Source: Endozoicomonas montiporae CL-33
GTDB lineage: Bacteria > Pseudomonadota > Gammaproteobacteria > Pseudomonadales > Endozoicomonadaceae
Direction: 5' to 3'
Assembly: GCF_001583435.1 (NCBI RefSeq)
Contig: NZ_CP013251.1
Location: 121,001 to 185,000 of the forward strand
Length of the DNA stretch: 64,000 bases
Within the stretch, counting starts at the first letter, position 1, and each line of letters starts with the position of its first letter. The translations under genes were made by a program, and so were the position numbers. This document shows, one piece after another, positions 1-9,471 of the stretch. The notes under the pieces were generated by a model, which saw only the letters and a list, made by a program, of their open reading frames with translations, made no database searches and was not told the DNA's origin.

Positions 1-310
1 ATTGTCGTAAGGCGCTGGCCGGATCATCATCCGGATTCAAACCACTGAAAACAGCTTCCCATAAGTCCATGATGTGGGAGAGTACGGCACTGTAAAGATC
101 CATTTTGCTGTTGAAGTAGTAGTGCACATTGGCTTTAGGAAGCCCGGCCCGGTTAGCAATATCCCGAATCGAAGCCCCTTTGAACCCGCTGATGACAAAT
201 TCGTCTTCAGCGGCTTTTAGTATGACCTGGATATTTTTCTGTCGGACCCGGCTGGTCTTTATTCCTGTATGCCCAATGGTGGATGCAGAAGATTGCATGA
301 CAGGTACCAT
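1..310 (-). CDS. TetR-family transcriptional regulator, C-terminus beyond window
   Basis: Reading the minus strand from an ATG at 310 gives an open frame to base 1. After about 20 variable residues a typical TetR helix-turn-helix follows (EDEFVISGFKGASIRDIA, then NRAGLPKANVHYYFNSKMDL). The motif KANVHYYFNSK is the recognition helix region; it resembles RutR/PsrA-type members with a YcdC-like C-terminal domain, but the ligand domain is cut off. An alternative start is the ATG at 298. It reads away from the window, with 187 bases between its start and the end of the flavin reductase gene on the same strand. The target and ligand are unknown. Confidence 0.85.
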   Translation of the reverse strand, partial: MVPVMQSSASTIGHTGIKTSRVRQKNIQVILKAAEDEFVISGFKGASIRDIANRAGLPKANVHYYFNSKMDLYSAVLSHIMDLWEAVFSGLNPDDDPASALRQ

Positions 311-497
311 GTTTAAGTTGTGAGTTATGACTGTCGAGTACCAATATAGACAAGGGTTACATAATTGCCATCCAACTATGCCGATTTTTAAACGTCGAAC
401 GACTTTTAAATTGAAAATAATAGTTAATATAAACTTATTATTATTCAGTGATATAGAAGGTTGTATTCAAATTATATAAATCAATCGTCGTTTTAAA

Positions 498-1226
498 TTA
501 AGGTCTTGGTGCATAGTCGAAAACATCTGAATGCATGTTTTTCCGATTAAAACCCGCATTTTCGATAACGTCAATCGTCGCATAAACCATTTGCGGCGAT
601 CCACTTAGATAGATATTGCCGTCCAGCAGCTGTTCCTTGTCAGCCAGAATGGCCTCGTAGAGTAAGCCGTGGCGGCCACACCAGTCGTCATCAGCAATAG
701 CATCACTGACAACAGGGTGGTAATGAACGCCCCTGGCTGACCATTGGATCGGCAGGTAAGGCAAATAGAAACCGGCAGGTGTTCGGGCTCCCCAATACAG
801 GTGAATGCCTTTGGCATGATTCTGGTTCAGGCAATGCTCAACCATGCTTTTCATCTGGGCAAAGCCTGTGCCGGCTGCGACAAACACCAGTGGTGTTTCC
901 GGTAATGGGTCTGGCAAAAAACAGTTCCCTGAAGGCAGGCGTACATCAACACGGCCTTTGTTCAGCTGATCAAACAGTTCGGTCGAGGTTTGACTTTCCG
1001 GCAATTGCTGCACGTGGAGCTCAATGTCTTCCTGTTGAAAGGATGGTGCAGAAGCAATAGAAAAAGCACAGGGTTGTCTGCCGGGCAAAAGAATTTCCAG
1101 GTATTGCCCGGCTCGATAAGGTGGAACGAAGCCTGAACGGGGTTTCAATTTAATCCGGTAAACGTCGGAACCTGCGGGATGCATGTCGATGACATTAAAA
1201 GCCTGTTCCGAAACGATATTACCCAT
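498..1226 (-). CDS. fre: NAD(P)H-flavin reductase-like protein (Fre family)
   Basis: This 242-residue protein has the ferredoxin-NADP reductase fold: an N-terminal flavin-binding barrel (about residues 1-100) and a C-terminal nucleotide-binding domain with VAAGTGFAQMKSM near residue 115 and YLSGSPQMVYA near 207. Fre family enzymes use NAD(P)H to reduce free flavins, which supply reduced FMN, for instance to the UbiX/UbiD system. It starts five bases after the ubiD stop on the same strand, the ubiD-fre pairing known in enterobacteria, so the two are probably cotranscribed. Oddity: the usual RPFS flavin-contact motif reads CAFS here, so the conserved arginine is missing. A dedicated reductase role is therefore inferred rather than certain. 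Confidence 0.85.
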   Translation of the reverse strand: MGNIVSEQAFNVIDMHPAGSDVYRIKLKPRSGFVPPYRAGQYLEILLPGRQPCAFSIASAPSFQQEDIELHVQQLPESQTSTELFDQLNKGRVDVRLPSGNCFLPDPLPETPLVFVAAGTGFAQMKSMVEHCLNQNHAKGIHLYWGARTPAGFYLPYLPIQWSARGVHYHPVVSDAIADDDWCGRHGLLYEAILADKEQLLDGNIYLSGSPQMVYATIDVIENAGFNRKNMHSDVFDYAPRP

Positions 1227-1231
1227 TTTGA

Positions 1232-2707
1232 TTATTCCTCTGGAAAAATACCCAGTTCATGCCAACGGTCATCGACCCTGCTTTTAATGTCATCACTCAT
1301 GGTGATGACCCTGCCCCACTCTCGCTCGGTTTCTCCCTGCCATTTATGAGTGGCATCAAAACCCACCTTTGAACCCAGACCAGCCACCGGAGAAGCAAAG
1401 TCCAGATAATCAATGGGTGTGTTTTCAATAAATACCGAGTCCCGTTTGGGGTCCATTCTTGTGGTCATTGCCCAGATGACATCGTTCCAGTCCCGTGCAT
1501 TGACATCATCGTCTGTAACAATCACGAACTTGGTGTACATAAACTGTCTGAGAAAAGACCATACTCCCAGCATAATACGCTTGGCATGACCGGGGTACTC
1601 TTTACGCATGGTGACGACCGCCATACGGTATGAACAGCCTTCCGGCGGCAGGTAGAAATCCACGATTTCAGGGAACTGTTTTTTCAGAATAGGCACAAAC
1701 ACTTCATTCAGTGCTACCCCAAGTACGGCGGGCTCATCGGGTGGACGGCCTGTATAAGTGCTGTGGTAAATCGGATTTTTACGATGGGTGATGCAGTCAA
1801 CCGTGAAGACCGGGAAGGATTCAACTTCGTTGTAATAGCCGGTGTGATCGCCATAAGGGCCTTCCTCAGCCATTTCCCCCGGATGGATATGCCCTTCCAG
1901 AACAAATTCGGCACTGGCGGGTACCTGCAGGTCGTTAGTTTTGCATTTTATCAGTTCAGTGCGGGAACCCCTCAAAAGCCCTGCAAACGCGTATTCGGAT
2001 AGTGAATCGGGTACTGGTGTAACGGCTCCCAGTATTGTCGCAGGATCTGCGCCCAGTGCGACGGAGACCGGGAAAGGTTTATCCGGATGTTTCTGTTGCC
2101 AGTCCCTAAAGTCCAGTGCGCCACCGCGATGTGAGAGCCAGCGCATGATCAGTTTGTTGGGTCCCAGAAGCTGTTGGCGATAGATTCCCAGATTCTGCCG
2201 TTCTTTTTCAGGCCCTTTGGTGATGACCAGAGGCCAGGTCACTAAAGGTGCGGCATCTCCGGGCCAGCAGGTTTGTATGGGCAGCCGGGTTAAATCAATG
2301 TCATCCCCTTTTAAAACCACTTCCTGACAGGCCGCCTTGCTGACCATCTTTGGCCCCATGTTCAGAACCTGTTTAAAGATAGGCAGTTTCTGTAAGGCGT
2401 CTTTAAACCCTTTGGGTGGATCGGGTTCTTTCAGGTAGGCGAGCAGCTGCCCCACTTCTTTCAGGGCATCCACATTCTCCTGCCCCATACCAAGGGCTAC
2501 GCGCTTTGGCGTTCCAAACAGGTTGGTGAGAACGGGTGTGTCAAAGCCTTTAGGGTTTTCAAAAAGCAGTGCCGGTCCTTTTTTTCGAAGAGTCCGGTCG
2601 CTGATTTCGGTCATTTCCAGATAGGGATCTACCTTAGCGGTAATTCGCTTCAGTTCGCCCTGCTGCTCCAGCAATTGGATAAAATCTCGAAGGTCCCTGT
2701 ATTTCAT
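1232..2707 (-). CDS. ubiD: 4-hydroxy-3-polyprenylbenzoate decarboxylase UbiD
   Basis: The 491-residue length and sequence fit UbiD, the prenylated-FMN-dependent decarboxylase of ubiquinone synthesis. The segment [18 protein letters not shown] near residue 275 is the conserved acidic cofactor and metal region, and the C-terminus [13 protein letters not shown] is typical of the family. The start at 2707 ([13 protein letters not shown]) matches family N-termini. It is followed by the fre-like gene five bases downstream. Upstream, 116 bases separate it from the end of rho on the same strand. Confidence 0.96.
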   Translation of the reverse strand: MKYRDLRDFIQLLEQQGELKRITAKVDPYLEMTEISDRTLRKKGPALLFENPKGFDTPVLTNLFGTPKRVALGMGQENVDALKEVGQLLAYLKEPDPPKGFKDALQKLPIFKQVLNMGPKMVSKAACQEVVLKGDDIDLTRLPIQTCWPGDAAPLVTWPLVITKGPEKERQNLGIYRQQLLGPNKLIMRWLSHRGGALDFRDWQQKHPDKPFPVSVALGADPATILGAVTPVPDSLSEYAFAGLLRGSRTELIKCKTNDLQVPASAEFVLEGHIHPGEMAEEGPYGDHTGYYNEVESFPVFTVDCITHRKNPIYHSTYTGRPPDEPAVLGVALNEVFVPILKKQFPEIVDFYLPPEGCSYRMAVVTMRKEYPGHAKRIMLGVWSFLRQFMYTKFVIVTDDDVNARDWNDVIWAMTTRMDPKRDSVFIENTPIDYLDFASPVAGLGSKVGFDATHKWQGETEREWGRVITMSDDIKSRVDDRWHELGIFPEE

Positions 2708-2774
2708 GGATTCTACTGCCGGGAAGGTTATCGTTATTGTGCTGAATGTTTTTTTATTGAGAAGGGAGACTATT

Positions 2775-2810
2775 CCACAGAAACAGCTGCATACAAAACT
2801 GCTTCTGTGG
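2775..2810 (-). terminator. hairpin downstream of rho
   Basis: An 8-bp inverted repeat (CCACAGAA at 2775-2782, TTCTGTGG at 2803-2810), extended by a CAG/CTG pair inside, lies 14 bases past the rho stop. It could end the rho transcript. No strong T-run follows on the minus strand, so an intrinsic terminator is only a possibility. Confidence 0.4.
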
Positions 2811-2823
2811 ACATGAAGAAGGC

Positions 2824-4083
2824 TTACTTGCGCTTCATCGCCTGGAAGAATTCTTCGTTAGTCTTGGTGTGCTTCATGCGATCCAGCAGGAATTCGATGG
2901 CCTGAATTTCGTCCATTGGGTGCAGAATCTTGCGGAGAATCCACATGCGCTGCAGCTCTTCCTCTGTGGTCAGCAGGTCTTCGCGGCGGGTACCGGACTT
3001 GTTGATGCCGATCGCCGGGAATACACGTTTTTCAGCGATGCGACGGTCGAGGTTCAGTTCCATGTTACCGGTACCTTTGAATTCCTCGAAAATCACTTCG
3101 TCCATCTTGGAGCCGGTATCTACCAGTGCGGTGGCAACGATGGTCAGGCTGCCGCCTTCTTCGATGTTACGGGCTGCACCAAAGAAACGCTTTGGACGCT
3201 CCAGTGCGTGGGCGTCCACACCACCGGTCAGTACCTTGCCGGAAGACGGGATGACGGTGTTGTAAGCACGAGCCAGACGGGTGATGGAGTCCAGCAGGAT
3301 AACAACGTCTTTTTTGTGTTCTACCAGACGCTTGGCTTTTTCCAGAACCATTTCTGCCACCTGAACGTGACGTGAAGGTGGTTCGTCAAAGGTAGATGCC
3401 ACTACTTCACCACGAACGGAACGTGCCATCTCTGTGACTTCCTCGGGACGTTCGTCAATCAGAAGTACAATCAGGTGGCATTCAGGGTTGTTGCGGGTGA
3501 TGTTTGCCGCAATGTTTTGCAGCATCAGGGTTTTACCGGCTTTAGGTGGCGATACAATCAGACCGCGCTGACCTTTACCGATCGGAGAAACCAGATCAAT
3601 AATCCGGCCTGTCAGGTCTTCTGTTGAACCGTTACCCATTTGCATAACCAGACGGTCCTGTGGAAACAGTGGGGTCAGGTTTTCAAACAGGATTTTGTTA
3701 CGGGCGTTTTCTGGCTGGTCAAAATTAATTTCATTAACTTTGAGCAGGGCGAAATAACGCTCACCTTCTTTTGGCGGGCGAATTTTGCCAGAGATGCTGT
3801 CGCCGGTTCTCAGGTTAAAACGGCGAATCTGGCTTGGGGATACATAAATATCATCTGGGCCTGCCAGATAGGAACTGTCGGCAGAGCGCAGGAAACCGAA
3901 GCCATCCTGAAGGATTTCCAGAACGCCTTCGCCAAAGATATCTTCCCCGCTGCGGGCGTGGCGCTTGAGGATGGAGAATATTACGTCCTGCTTCCGTGAA
4001 CGGGCGAGGTTGTCCAGACCCATTTCATTGGCTGTTGCCAGAAGCTCAGGAACAGATTTTTTCTTAAGTTCGGTAAGATGCAT
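2824..4083 (-). CDS. rho: transcription termination factor Rho
   Basis: This 419-residue protein has the complete Rho plan. The N-terminal domain [15 protein letters not shown] is followed by the cold-shock-like RNA-binding domain with DGFGFLRS near residue 60. The ATPase core has Walker [15 protein letters not shown] near 178, a glutamate-rich [10 protein letters not shown] stretch and Walker [17 protein letters not shown] near 262. It is the hexameric RNA helicase that ends untranslated transcripts. The trxA-rho-ubiD arrangement on one strand is conserved in pseudomonads and relatives. A long upstream gap of 505 bases separates it from trxA. Confidence 0.99.
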   Translation of the reverse strand: MHLTELKKKSVPELLATANEMGLDNLARSRKQDVIFSILKRHARSGEDIFGEGVLEILQDGFGFLRSADSSYLAGPDDIYVSPSQIRRFNLRTGDSISGKIRPPKEGERYFALLKVNEINFDQPENARNKILFENLTPLFPQDRLVMQMGNGSTEDLTGRIIDLVSPIGKGQRGLIVSPPKAGKTLMLQNIAANITRNNPECHLIVLLIDERPEEVTEMARSVRGEVVASTFDEPPSRHVQVAEMVLEKAKRLVEHKKDVVILLDSITRLARAYNTVIPSSGKVLTGGVDAHALERPKRFFGAARNIEEGGSLTIVATALVDTGSKMDEVIFEEFKGTGNMELNLDRRIAEKRVFPAIGINKSGTRREDLLTTEEELQRMWILRKILHPMDEIQAIEFLLDRMKHTKTNEEFFQAMKRK

Positions 4084-4255
4084 AACAGTTTGGAACGTTA
4101 TATTGAAAGGTAGTGGCCGTCGTAGTTGCAGGAAAATCAGATATTATTGAGATTATTATATTCAGGATCGCTTAATGCCGATCCCTGCGAAAGCTGTTTA
4201 CAGCCTTCCAGCTACAGCCCGATGTTTTAGGTCATGTTATTGAATTAAGTGAGTT

Positions 4256-4411
4256 ATGGCTCGAAAGAATTCAAAACAAGCCTGGCCGGAAATAATTCTG
4301 TTGACTGTCATTGTACCAATTTATGTTGCTTTGGTATCTGACACACGTCACTTCGACAGTCTATATCCTTTTCTGGAAAATAATCAAGAACTAGTGTCTC
4401 GTCAACTTTAA
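4256..4411 (+). CDS. possible small membrane protein (51 aa)
   Basis: A short frame lies in the 505-base gap between rho and trxA. It starts MARKNSKQAWPE, continues with a hydrophobic stretch IILLTVIVPIYVALV long enough for one membrane helix, and ends in a polar tail ENNQELVSRQL. Basic residues before the helix fit an N-in topology. The purine-rich AAGTGAG upstream is only a weak ribosome-binding site. No family is recognised. It runs opposite to both neighbours and could be a chance frame. Confidence 0.35.
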   Translation: MARKNSKQAWPEIILLTVIVPIYVALVSDTRHFDSLYPFLENNQELVSRQL

Positions 4412-4482
4412 TTCGGCTTTAATTCGGTTTTATTATTATTTTATCCGTTTCAGGTGTTGATAGACCTGACTAACATTGCTTT

Positions 4483-4499
4483 GACGTTCATTGAACGTC
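4483..4499 (+). terminator. small perfect hairpin after the 51-aa frame
   Basis: GACGTTC and GAACGTC form a 7-bp stem with a 3-base loop, followed by GGTTTT on the plus strand. It is a possible terminator for the small plus-strand frame 72 bases upstream. The T-run is short. Confidence 0.3.
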
Positions 4500-4526
4500 G
4501 GTTTTGATGACTGCGCCAGTCAAACC

Positions 4527-4558
4527 GCCGGATGAAAACCTCAACAATAACATCCGGC
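4527..4558 (-). terminator. hairpin downstream of trxA
   Basis: GCCGGATG (4527-4534) pairs with CATCCGGC (4551-4558) around a 16-base loop, 30 bases beyond the trxA stop. Only a short T-containing tail follows on the minus strand, so the terminator call is tentative. Confidence 0.4.
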
Positions 4559-4588
4559 CATTTCTGGCATGTGAACCCCTGATATCAA

Positions 4589-4912
4589 TCAGAGATTGCT
4601 ATCCAGAAATACGGTCAACTGGGATTTGGACAGCGCGCCGACTTTAGTGGCTTCTACATTTCCGCCCTTGAACAGCATCAGGGTCGGGATACCACGCACA
4701 CCGTATTTTGGTGGAGTCGCTTCGTTCTCATCGATGTTCAGCTTGCAGATTTTCAGCTTGCCGTCGTAGTCCTGGGCTATTTCATCCAGTACCGGAGCAA
4801 TCATTTTGCAGGGCCCGCACCACTCAGCCCAGTAATCGACCAGTACCGGTCCGTCTGCTTTCAGTACGTCCTCATCGAAGGAAGCGTCTGTCACATTGAC
4901 AATATCGCTCAT
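4589..4912 (-). CDS. trxA: thioredoxin 1
   Basis: This 107-residue thioredoxin has the active-site WCGPC at about residues 31-35, the buried aspartate region DYWAEW and the cis-proline loop [12 protein letters not shown] near 73. It reduces disulfides in cytoplasmic proteins using thioredoxin reductase. The length equals the usual 105-109. It lies upstream of rho on the same strand and divergent from ppx, with a shared 196-base promoter region. Confidence 0.98.
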   Translation of the reverse strand: MSDIVNVTDASFDEDVLKADGPVLVDYWAEWCGPCKMIAPVLDEIAQDYDGKLKICKLNIDENEATPPKYGVRGIPTLMLFKGGNVEATKVGALSKSQLTVFLDSNL

Positions 4913-5108
4913 GGAATGGATCTCCTAGCCATTTGCATTCAGTTACGAAATCATAGCAAACGGCCTGCCCGGGAAACAATTGCCGACGTTTTAAATTTGC
5001 AGGGTTTTGTACAGACAGACAATAAATAATGATCCGTTATGTGAGATAAGCCGCCTTCTGTTATGCTGAGTCCGGCTTTCAGGTAAACACACCTAGCAGT
5101 AAAGGATC

Positions 5109-6611
5109 ATGAGAGAAATCGGTCAAAGTGAGACAGACGGTCAACCGCTAGTGGCGGCTATTGATCTGGGGTCTAACAGCTTTCATATGATTGTCGCCCG
5201 GGTCGATCAGGGCGAAATCCGGCCGGTTGAGCGGCTGGGCGAAAAAGTTCAGTTGGCAGCCGGGCTGGCAAAAGATGGCAATTTGTCTGAAGCGGCAATG
5301 GAGCGCGGGCTTAACTGTCTGGCACAGTTTGCCCAATATATGAAGGGCAGAACCTTTCAGGCCATCAGAATTGTTGGCACCAATGCGCTGAGAAAAGCCA
5401 GAAACAGCGACGAATTTGTACGAAGAGCCGCCAGAATACTGCCTTATCCCATTGAAATTATTGCCGGCCGTGAAGAGGCCCGGTTGATTTATCTGGGCGT
5501 TGCCCAGACTCAGGCAGACGATAATGACCGGCGACTGGTGGTTGATATTGGCGGTGGCAGTACTGAGCTGATTGTGGGCGAGCGCTTTGAACCCAAGCTG
5601 CTGGAAAGCCTGCACATGGGTTGCGTCACGTTTAATGATCGCTTCTTTTCCGGAGGGCATTTATCCGCTGAACGTTTTCAATCTGCCTATTATGCCGCCC
5701 GGCTGGAATTGCTGAACATCGAGAAGGCCTACAGGGAACTCAGCTGGGAGGATGCCGTGGGCTCTTCCGGCTCCATTCGTACGGTCAGCTGTATTCTGCA
5801 GGCGATGGGTGAAGGCGATGTTATTACCCGGGAACTGCTGGATAAGCTGAAAAACGACCTGTTGGTGTTTAATCGCACCGATCGTATCCGCTTTCCGGGT
5901 CTGAAACCTGAGCGTCAGACCATTTTTCCAGCCGGGCTGGCTATTTTAACAGCCTGCTTCGATGCCTTTGATATTGAACAGATGCAGTATTCCGATGGCG
6001 CTCTGCGTGAAGGTGTACTGTATGACATGCTGGGTCGTGACCGGCATGAAGATGTCCGTGGACGCACCATTTCTGCCCTCATGAAACGCTATCACGTTGA
6101 CCAGACTAATGCTGAAGCTGTCCGGCAGCATGCACTGTACTGTTTTGATCAGGTGGCTGATGAGTGGGGGCTGAGCCAGAGTGAAAGAGAATTGCTGTCA
6201 TGGGCGGCACAGGTGTGCGAGATCGGTCTGGACATTTCCCACTCCCAGTACCATCGGCACGGAGCTTACCTGATACATCATTCTGACCTGATGGGTTTCA
6301 GCAAGGCGCAGCAGCATAAGCTGGCTTTATTGGTCAGAGGGCACCGACGCACAATTCCCCGTTCGCTGATTGATAGTGATGATGAAGAAGGCAGGCTGTT
6401 GAAACTGACTATCCTGCTTCGGATAGCCATTGTCTTGAATCATATTCGGGGCACTGATAACCGCTTTACCTTCTCTCTGGAGGCTGGCGATAAAAAACTG
6501 AGTGTTTCTTTTCCCAGAAAATGGCTGAAACAGCACCCTCTGACGGCGGCTGATTTTGAGCGGGAGCGAATTGAGCAGATCCGGGTAGGTTATTGGCTGG
6601 TTGTTGATTGA
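5109..6611 (+). CDS. ppx: exopolyphosphatase Ppx
   Basis: The 500-residue protein belongs to the Ppx/GppA branch of the actin-like ATPase fold. AAIDLGSNSFHMIVARV near residue 16 is the phosphate-1 motif and LVVDIGGGSTELIVG near 142 the phosphate-2 motif; the C-terminal half holds the HD-like helical domain. It releases phosphate from polyphosphate ends. The chosen ATG leaves about 15 residues before the DLGSNS motif, as in E. coli Ppx. It is divergent from trxA and convergent with a Na/phosphate cotransporter gene, so two phosphate-related genes share a terminator region. GppA is the alternative, but the length and N-terminus favour Ppx. Confidence 0.93.
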   Translation: MREIGQSETDGQPLVAAIDLGSNSFHMIVARVDQGEIRPVERLGEKVQLAAGLAKDGNLSEAAMERGLNCLAQFAQYMKGRTFQAIRIVGTNALRKARNSDEFVRRAARILPYPIEIIAGREEARLIYLGVAQTQADDNDRRLVVDIGGGSTELIVGERFEPKLLESLHMGCVTFNDRFFSGGHLSAERFQSAYYAARLELLNIEKAYRELSWEDAVGSSGSIRTVSCILQAMGEGDVITRELLDKLKNDLLVFNRTDRIRFPGLKPERQTIFPAGLAILTACFDAFDIEQMQYSDGALREGVLYDMLGRDRHEDVRGRTISALMKRYHVDQTNAEAVRQHALYCFDQVADEWGLSQSERELLSWAAQVCEIGLDISHSQYHRHGAYLIHHSDLMGFSKAQQHKLALLVRGHRRTIPRSLIDSDDEEGRLLKLTILLRIAIVLNHIRGTDNRFTFSLEAGDKKLSVSFPRKWLKQHPLTAADFERERIEQIRVGYWLVVD

Positions 6612-6628
6612 CAATGATTCATGACGGT

Positions 6629-6657
6629 CAGGCTAAAGCGAGCTGAGCTTTAGCCTG
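6629..6657. terminator. convergent hairpin between ppx and the Na/Pi cotransporter
   Basis: An 11-bp perfect stem (CAGGCTAAAGC at 6629-6639 with GCTTTAGCCTG at 6647-6657) sits exactly between two converging genes. It lacks a T-run but is well placed to stop both transcripts. Confidence 0.55.
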
Positions 6658-8466
6658 TCAGCCGATCATCTCTGGAGTGACATCGAAGTCGTGATATTCC
6701 TCACGATCTCTGGTGAGCATGATGACAGCCCCGTCAATCAGATTGGTACAGGCATCGTGGACGTGGGCGCTGTCGTTCAGAAGTGAGCTGGCCATATAGG
6801 CATCAACCTGACCGGATCGTATCAATTCATTCAGAGCTCTGTTCGTTTGTTCATCCTGTTCTCTGAGTTCCTGCTTTAACTGGTCGGTATGTTCGCGAAT
6901 ATGGCTGTATTGGCGCTTTACTCCCAACAGATCGATCAGTTTCAGAACGGATGCCAGACAAAGTCTGAGCTGGTTGTATTGCTCACGAATCTGTTCGTTT
7001 TCCGACTCGGTGTACTTACCCATATTTTTATAGATGTGTTTGACGTGCTTGATGGCCTGCACAAAATCCCTGCAGGCGACTTTCAGGGCAAACAGTTCTT
7101 GCGCCTGCTGTTTAGGTAGTCGGCCTTCCAGAGCACCAGAGTACTGAATAATATCAGCGTAAATGCCTTTAATATGGCGAATATAGAGTTCTTTAATAGT
7201 CCAGGGGTGTTCTTGTTCTTGCCGGTTAGTGATCAGCTCCTGAAGGTTGTCCGTTTTTCTTAGCTTTTCACCCGAGAGGTGAATGCTGTAACAGATAATT
7301 TCCAGAGTGTTTCGGTACAGGTGGGCACACTCACGGGTCATAGCCCGCATCGCCGTGTCTGGATAGCTGAGGGTAACAGGATTCAGATAAATGGATTTTT
7401 CAGGTTCTGTTCCATCATGACTGGCCAGGTTGAGCGGAGCGGTTGCACTTTGATCCTTGAACAATGATTGCAGCCATTTGACCATAACCCCCATGAACGG
7501 CAGCAATGTGACAATACCAATAATGTTAAAAAGGGTATGGAAAATGGCCAGCTTCAACGTGTAGTTGTCACTGGCAACACCGTGATATTCGGCGATATGG
7601 TCAACCAGACTGATCAAAGGGTTAAGCAGACTGATCGCCAGCATGGAGGTAATGACATTGAATGTCAGATGAGCAACGGCGAGTCGCTTTCCTTCAGCAT
7701 TAGCGCTAATGGCTCCCAGAATGGCTGTAATGGTTGTACCCACGTTTGAACCAATGGCAATAGCCAGTGCATTTTCATAAGAGAGCTGGCCAATAGCCAA
7801 GGCTGAAAAGGTGAGCACCATGGTGGCATTGGTTGACTGCATGATGACTGTAGCCAGCATGCCAATCATGGTGTAAACCAGTACTCCGGCGAGTCCGTCC
7901 ATGGAATACTCGGCAAGGTCAATGGCGCTTTTAAATGCTTCAAAGCCTTCTTTCATGTAGTGAATGCCGAGAAACAAAAAACCAATGCCGAGCAGAATAA
8001 AGCCAAAGCCGTTAAGGTTTTTTGCCCGCTGGGTTTTCAGTATCAGGCCAATCACCAGCATGGGCATAGCGTAGGCCGAGAGTTTTACTTTCAGGCCAAA
8101 TAAGGCAACCAGCCACGCGCCAGCTGTACTTCCCAGATTTGCTCCAAAAATAATGCCGACACCGGCAGCCAGACCAATCAGTCCGGCACTGAGAAACGAG
8201 ATAACAATAACGGAAACCAGAGAGCTGGATTGCAGAATAGCTGTTGAGACGATACCAAAGCTGAGGCTTTTCCATACCTTGTCAGTGGTTTTTTGCAGAA
8301 TATTTTCCAGCAGACCGCCGGTGAATACCTTGAAGCCCTGCTCCAGATAAACCATGCCAAACAGAAAGATCGCAACGCCTGCAGCAATGATTTTAAACTC
8401 CGGGCTGACCCAGAATCCGTAAATCAATAAGACCAGTGTTGAAGGTAAAAACAATCGACTAAGCAT
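6658..8466 (-). CDS. Na/Pi cotransporter family protein with PhoU-like tail
   Basis: The 602-residue protein has two inverted Na/Pi-cotransporter repeats. Each carries the glutamine- and serine-rich pattern: ILQSSSLVSVIVISFLSAG near residue 75 with GANLGSTAGAW, and IMQSTNATMVLTFSALAIG near 205 with GSNVGTTITAI. About nine hydrophobic segments lie before residue 345. The remaining 250 residues are helical and PhoU-like (LYRNTLEIICYSIHLSGEKLR). By family (YjbB/NptA) it moves phosphate, probably out of the cell, in a sodium-dependent way. It converges with ppx, which fits a phosphate/polyphosphate role, though regulation cannot be read from the sequence. Confidence 0.9.
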   Translation of the reverse strand: MLSRLFLPSTLVLLIYGFWVSPEFKIIAAGVAIFLFGMVYLEQGFKVFTGGLLENILQKTTDKVWKSLSFGIVSTAILQSSSLVSVIVISFLSAGLIGLAAGVGIIFGANLGSTAGAWLVALFGLKVKLSAYAMPMLVIGLILKTQRAKNLNGFGFILLGIGFLFLGIHYMKEGFEAFKSAIDLAEYSMDGLAGVLVYTMIGMLATVIMQSTNATMVLTFSALAIGQLSYENALAIAIGSNVGTTITAILGAISANAEGKRLAVAHLTFNVITSMLAISLLNPLISLVDHIAEYHGVASDNYTLKLAIFHTLFNIIGIVTLLPFMGVMVKWLQSLFKDQSATAPLNLASHDGTEPEKSIYLNPVTLSYPDTAMRAMTRECAHLYRNTLEIICYSIHLSGEKLRKTDNLQELITNRQEQEHPWTIKELYIRHIKGIYADIIQYSGALEGRLPKQQAQELFALKVACRDFVQAIKHVKHIYKNMGKYTESENEQIREQYNQLRLCLASVLKLIDLLGVKRQYSHIREHTDQLKQELREQDEQTNRALNELIRSGQVDAYMASSLLNDSAHVHDACTNLIDGAVIMLTRDREEYHDFDVTPEMIG

Positions 8467-8670
8467 AAAGCCTCATCCAGTTGCAGCTACTCAGGCTATA
8501 GGCTCATTTATCGGCGTTACCTGTCAGGCTCTACAGTCTTTCTGTGACGAATTTTATGTTTAGGGGCGGGGGAAAGAGGCGTCTTCAATTAGTCGTAAAA
8601 ATGTCATTAAAGTGTCTACTGTGGCGACCGATAATAGAAGCTCGGATTTTTGAGTAGGCGAAGATGAACA

Positions 8671-8886
8671 ATGAATGGCAGTTTAAGAGTCAAAGACAGA
8701 AATACGTTTGAAGAAGGGCGTCTGTTCCAGAGCCTGAAAACCGGTTGGGTGAAGGTGTTGATGGACAACGGAGAGGTCAGGGAGTATCGCCCGAAAGATC
8801 TTATTGCCTCCATAGACACCACGCTTCAAAAGGAATTGCAGAACGTTCCCTTCAGCACCAGAGCGGTTAAGCAAAATCGACCATAG
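8671..8886 (+). CDS. small conserved-looking protein (71 aa), function unknown
   Basis: The frame MNGSLRVKDRNTFEEGRL continues with alternating beta-like segments GWVKVLMDNGEVREYRPKDL, which looks like a small SH3/KOW-type barrel. No known family is assigned. The antisense frame over the same bases looks less protein-like. A second ATG seven bases upstream opens only a 15-codon frame that overlaps this start, so translation may be coupled or the upstream ATG may be irrelevant. A gene-poor, AT-rich stretch follows. Confidence 0.55.
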   Translation: MNGSLRVKDRNTFEEGRLFQSLKTGWVKVLMDNGEVREYRPKDLIASIDTTLQKELQNVPFSTRAVKQNRP

Positions 8887-9471
8887 TTACACGAGTGGAA
8901 AACATAGCCTTAGCCTGTAGGGCTGGCAAGTCAATTTTTCATGCACCACTGTTGGCTTACAGTTTTATCAGCTTTGCAATAATCTGAAGGCAGTTTTTTT
9001 GCATGGGATTCGAATGTCTTCATTTTTATATCATCAATAACATTATTTTTTTCAGGCGCCTGCTTCTCACTGACTCCCCTTGTTTCAAATAACTGATACA
9101 TTGAAACTATTGTGATTTTTCTCTTAAATAATTTCTAAATCAATTCTGGCAGCTATTATACAGGCTGTTGTTATTATTATTGCGAGTGAGTGTTGATGAA
9201 GGAGACACAAAGTCAGTATTAAATGTTGGTCGTATGATTGGTTTCCGGCAGTGCTGAATAGCCATCTGGTGTCATACGTCTCATCAGTGAACTGAACGGT
9301 AAATCAAAAGCTGTTTGAGTCCATATATACTCCGTTTGTGTAACCTGTCAGCAGTCATCTGGCGTTCGCGAGGTGGAAGGGTGTTGTTGAATGCTGCAGA
9401 CCTTCAGTTCACAGGCCTGCCGGTCATTTGGTAATGTACCTTCTATCTGTATTGGCTACCGAGGTAGAGTA
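8887..9471. other. AT-rich non-coding stretch upstream of the H-NS-like gene
   Basis: These 585 bases hold no convincing frame. They contain runs such as TTATTATTATTG near 9170 and a possible -10 box TATACT near 9330 on the plus strand without a good -35 partner. AT-rich DNA in front of an H-NS-type gene would suit autoregulation, but no defined site can be named. Confidence 0.4.
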
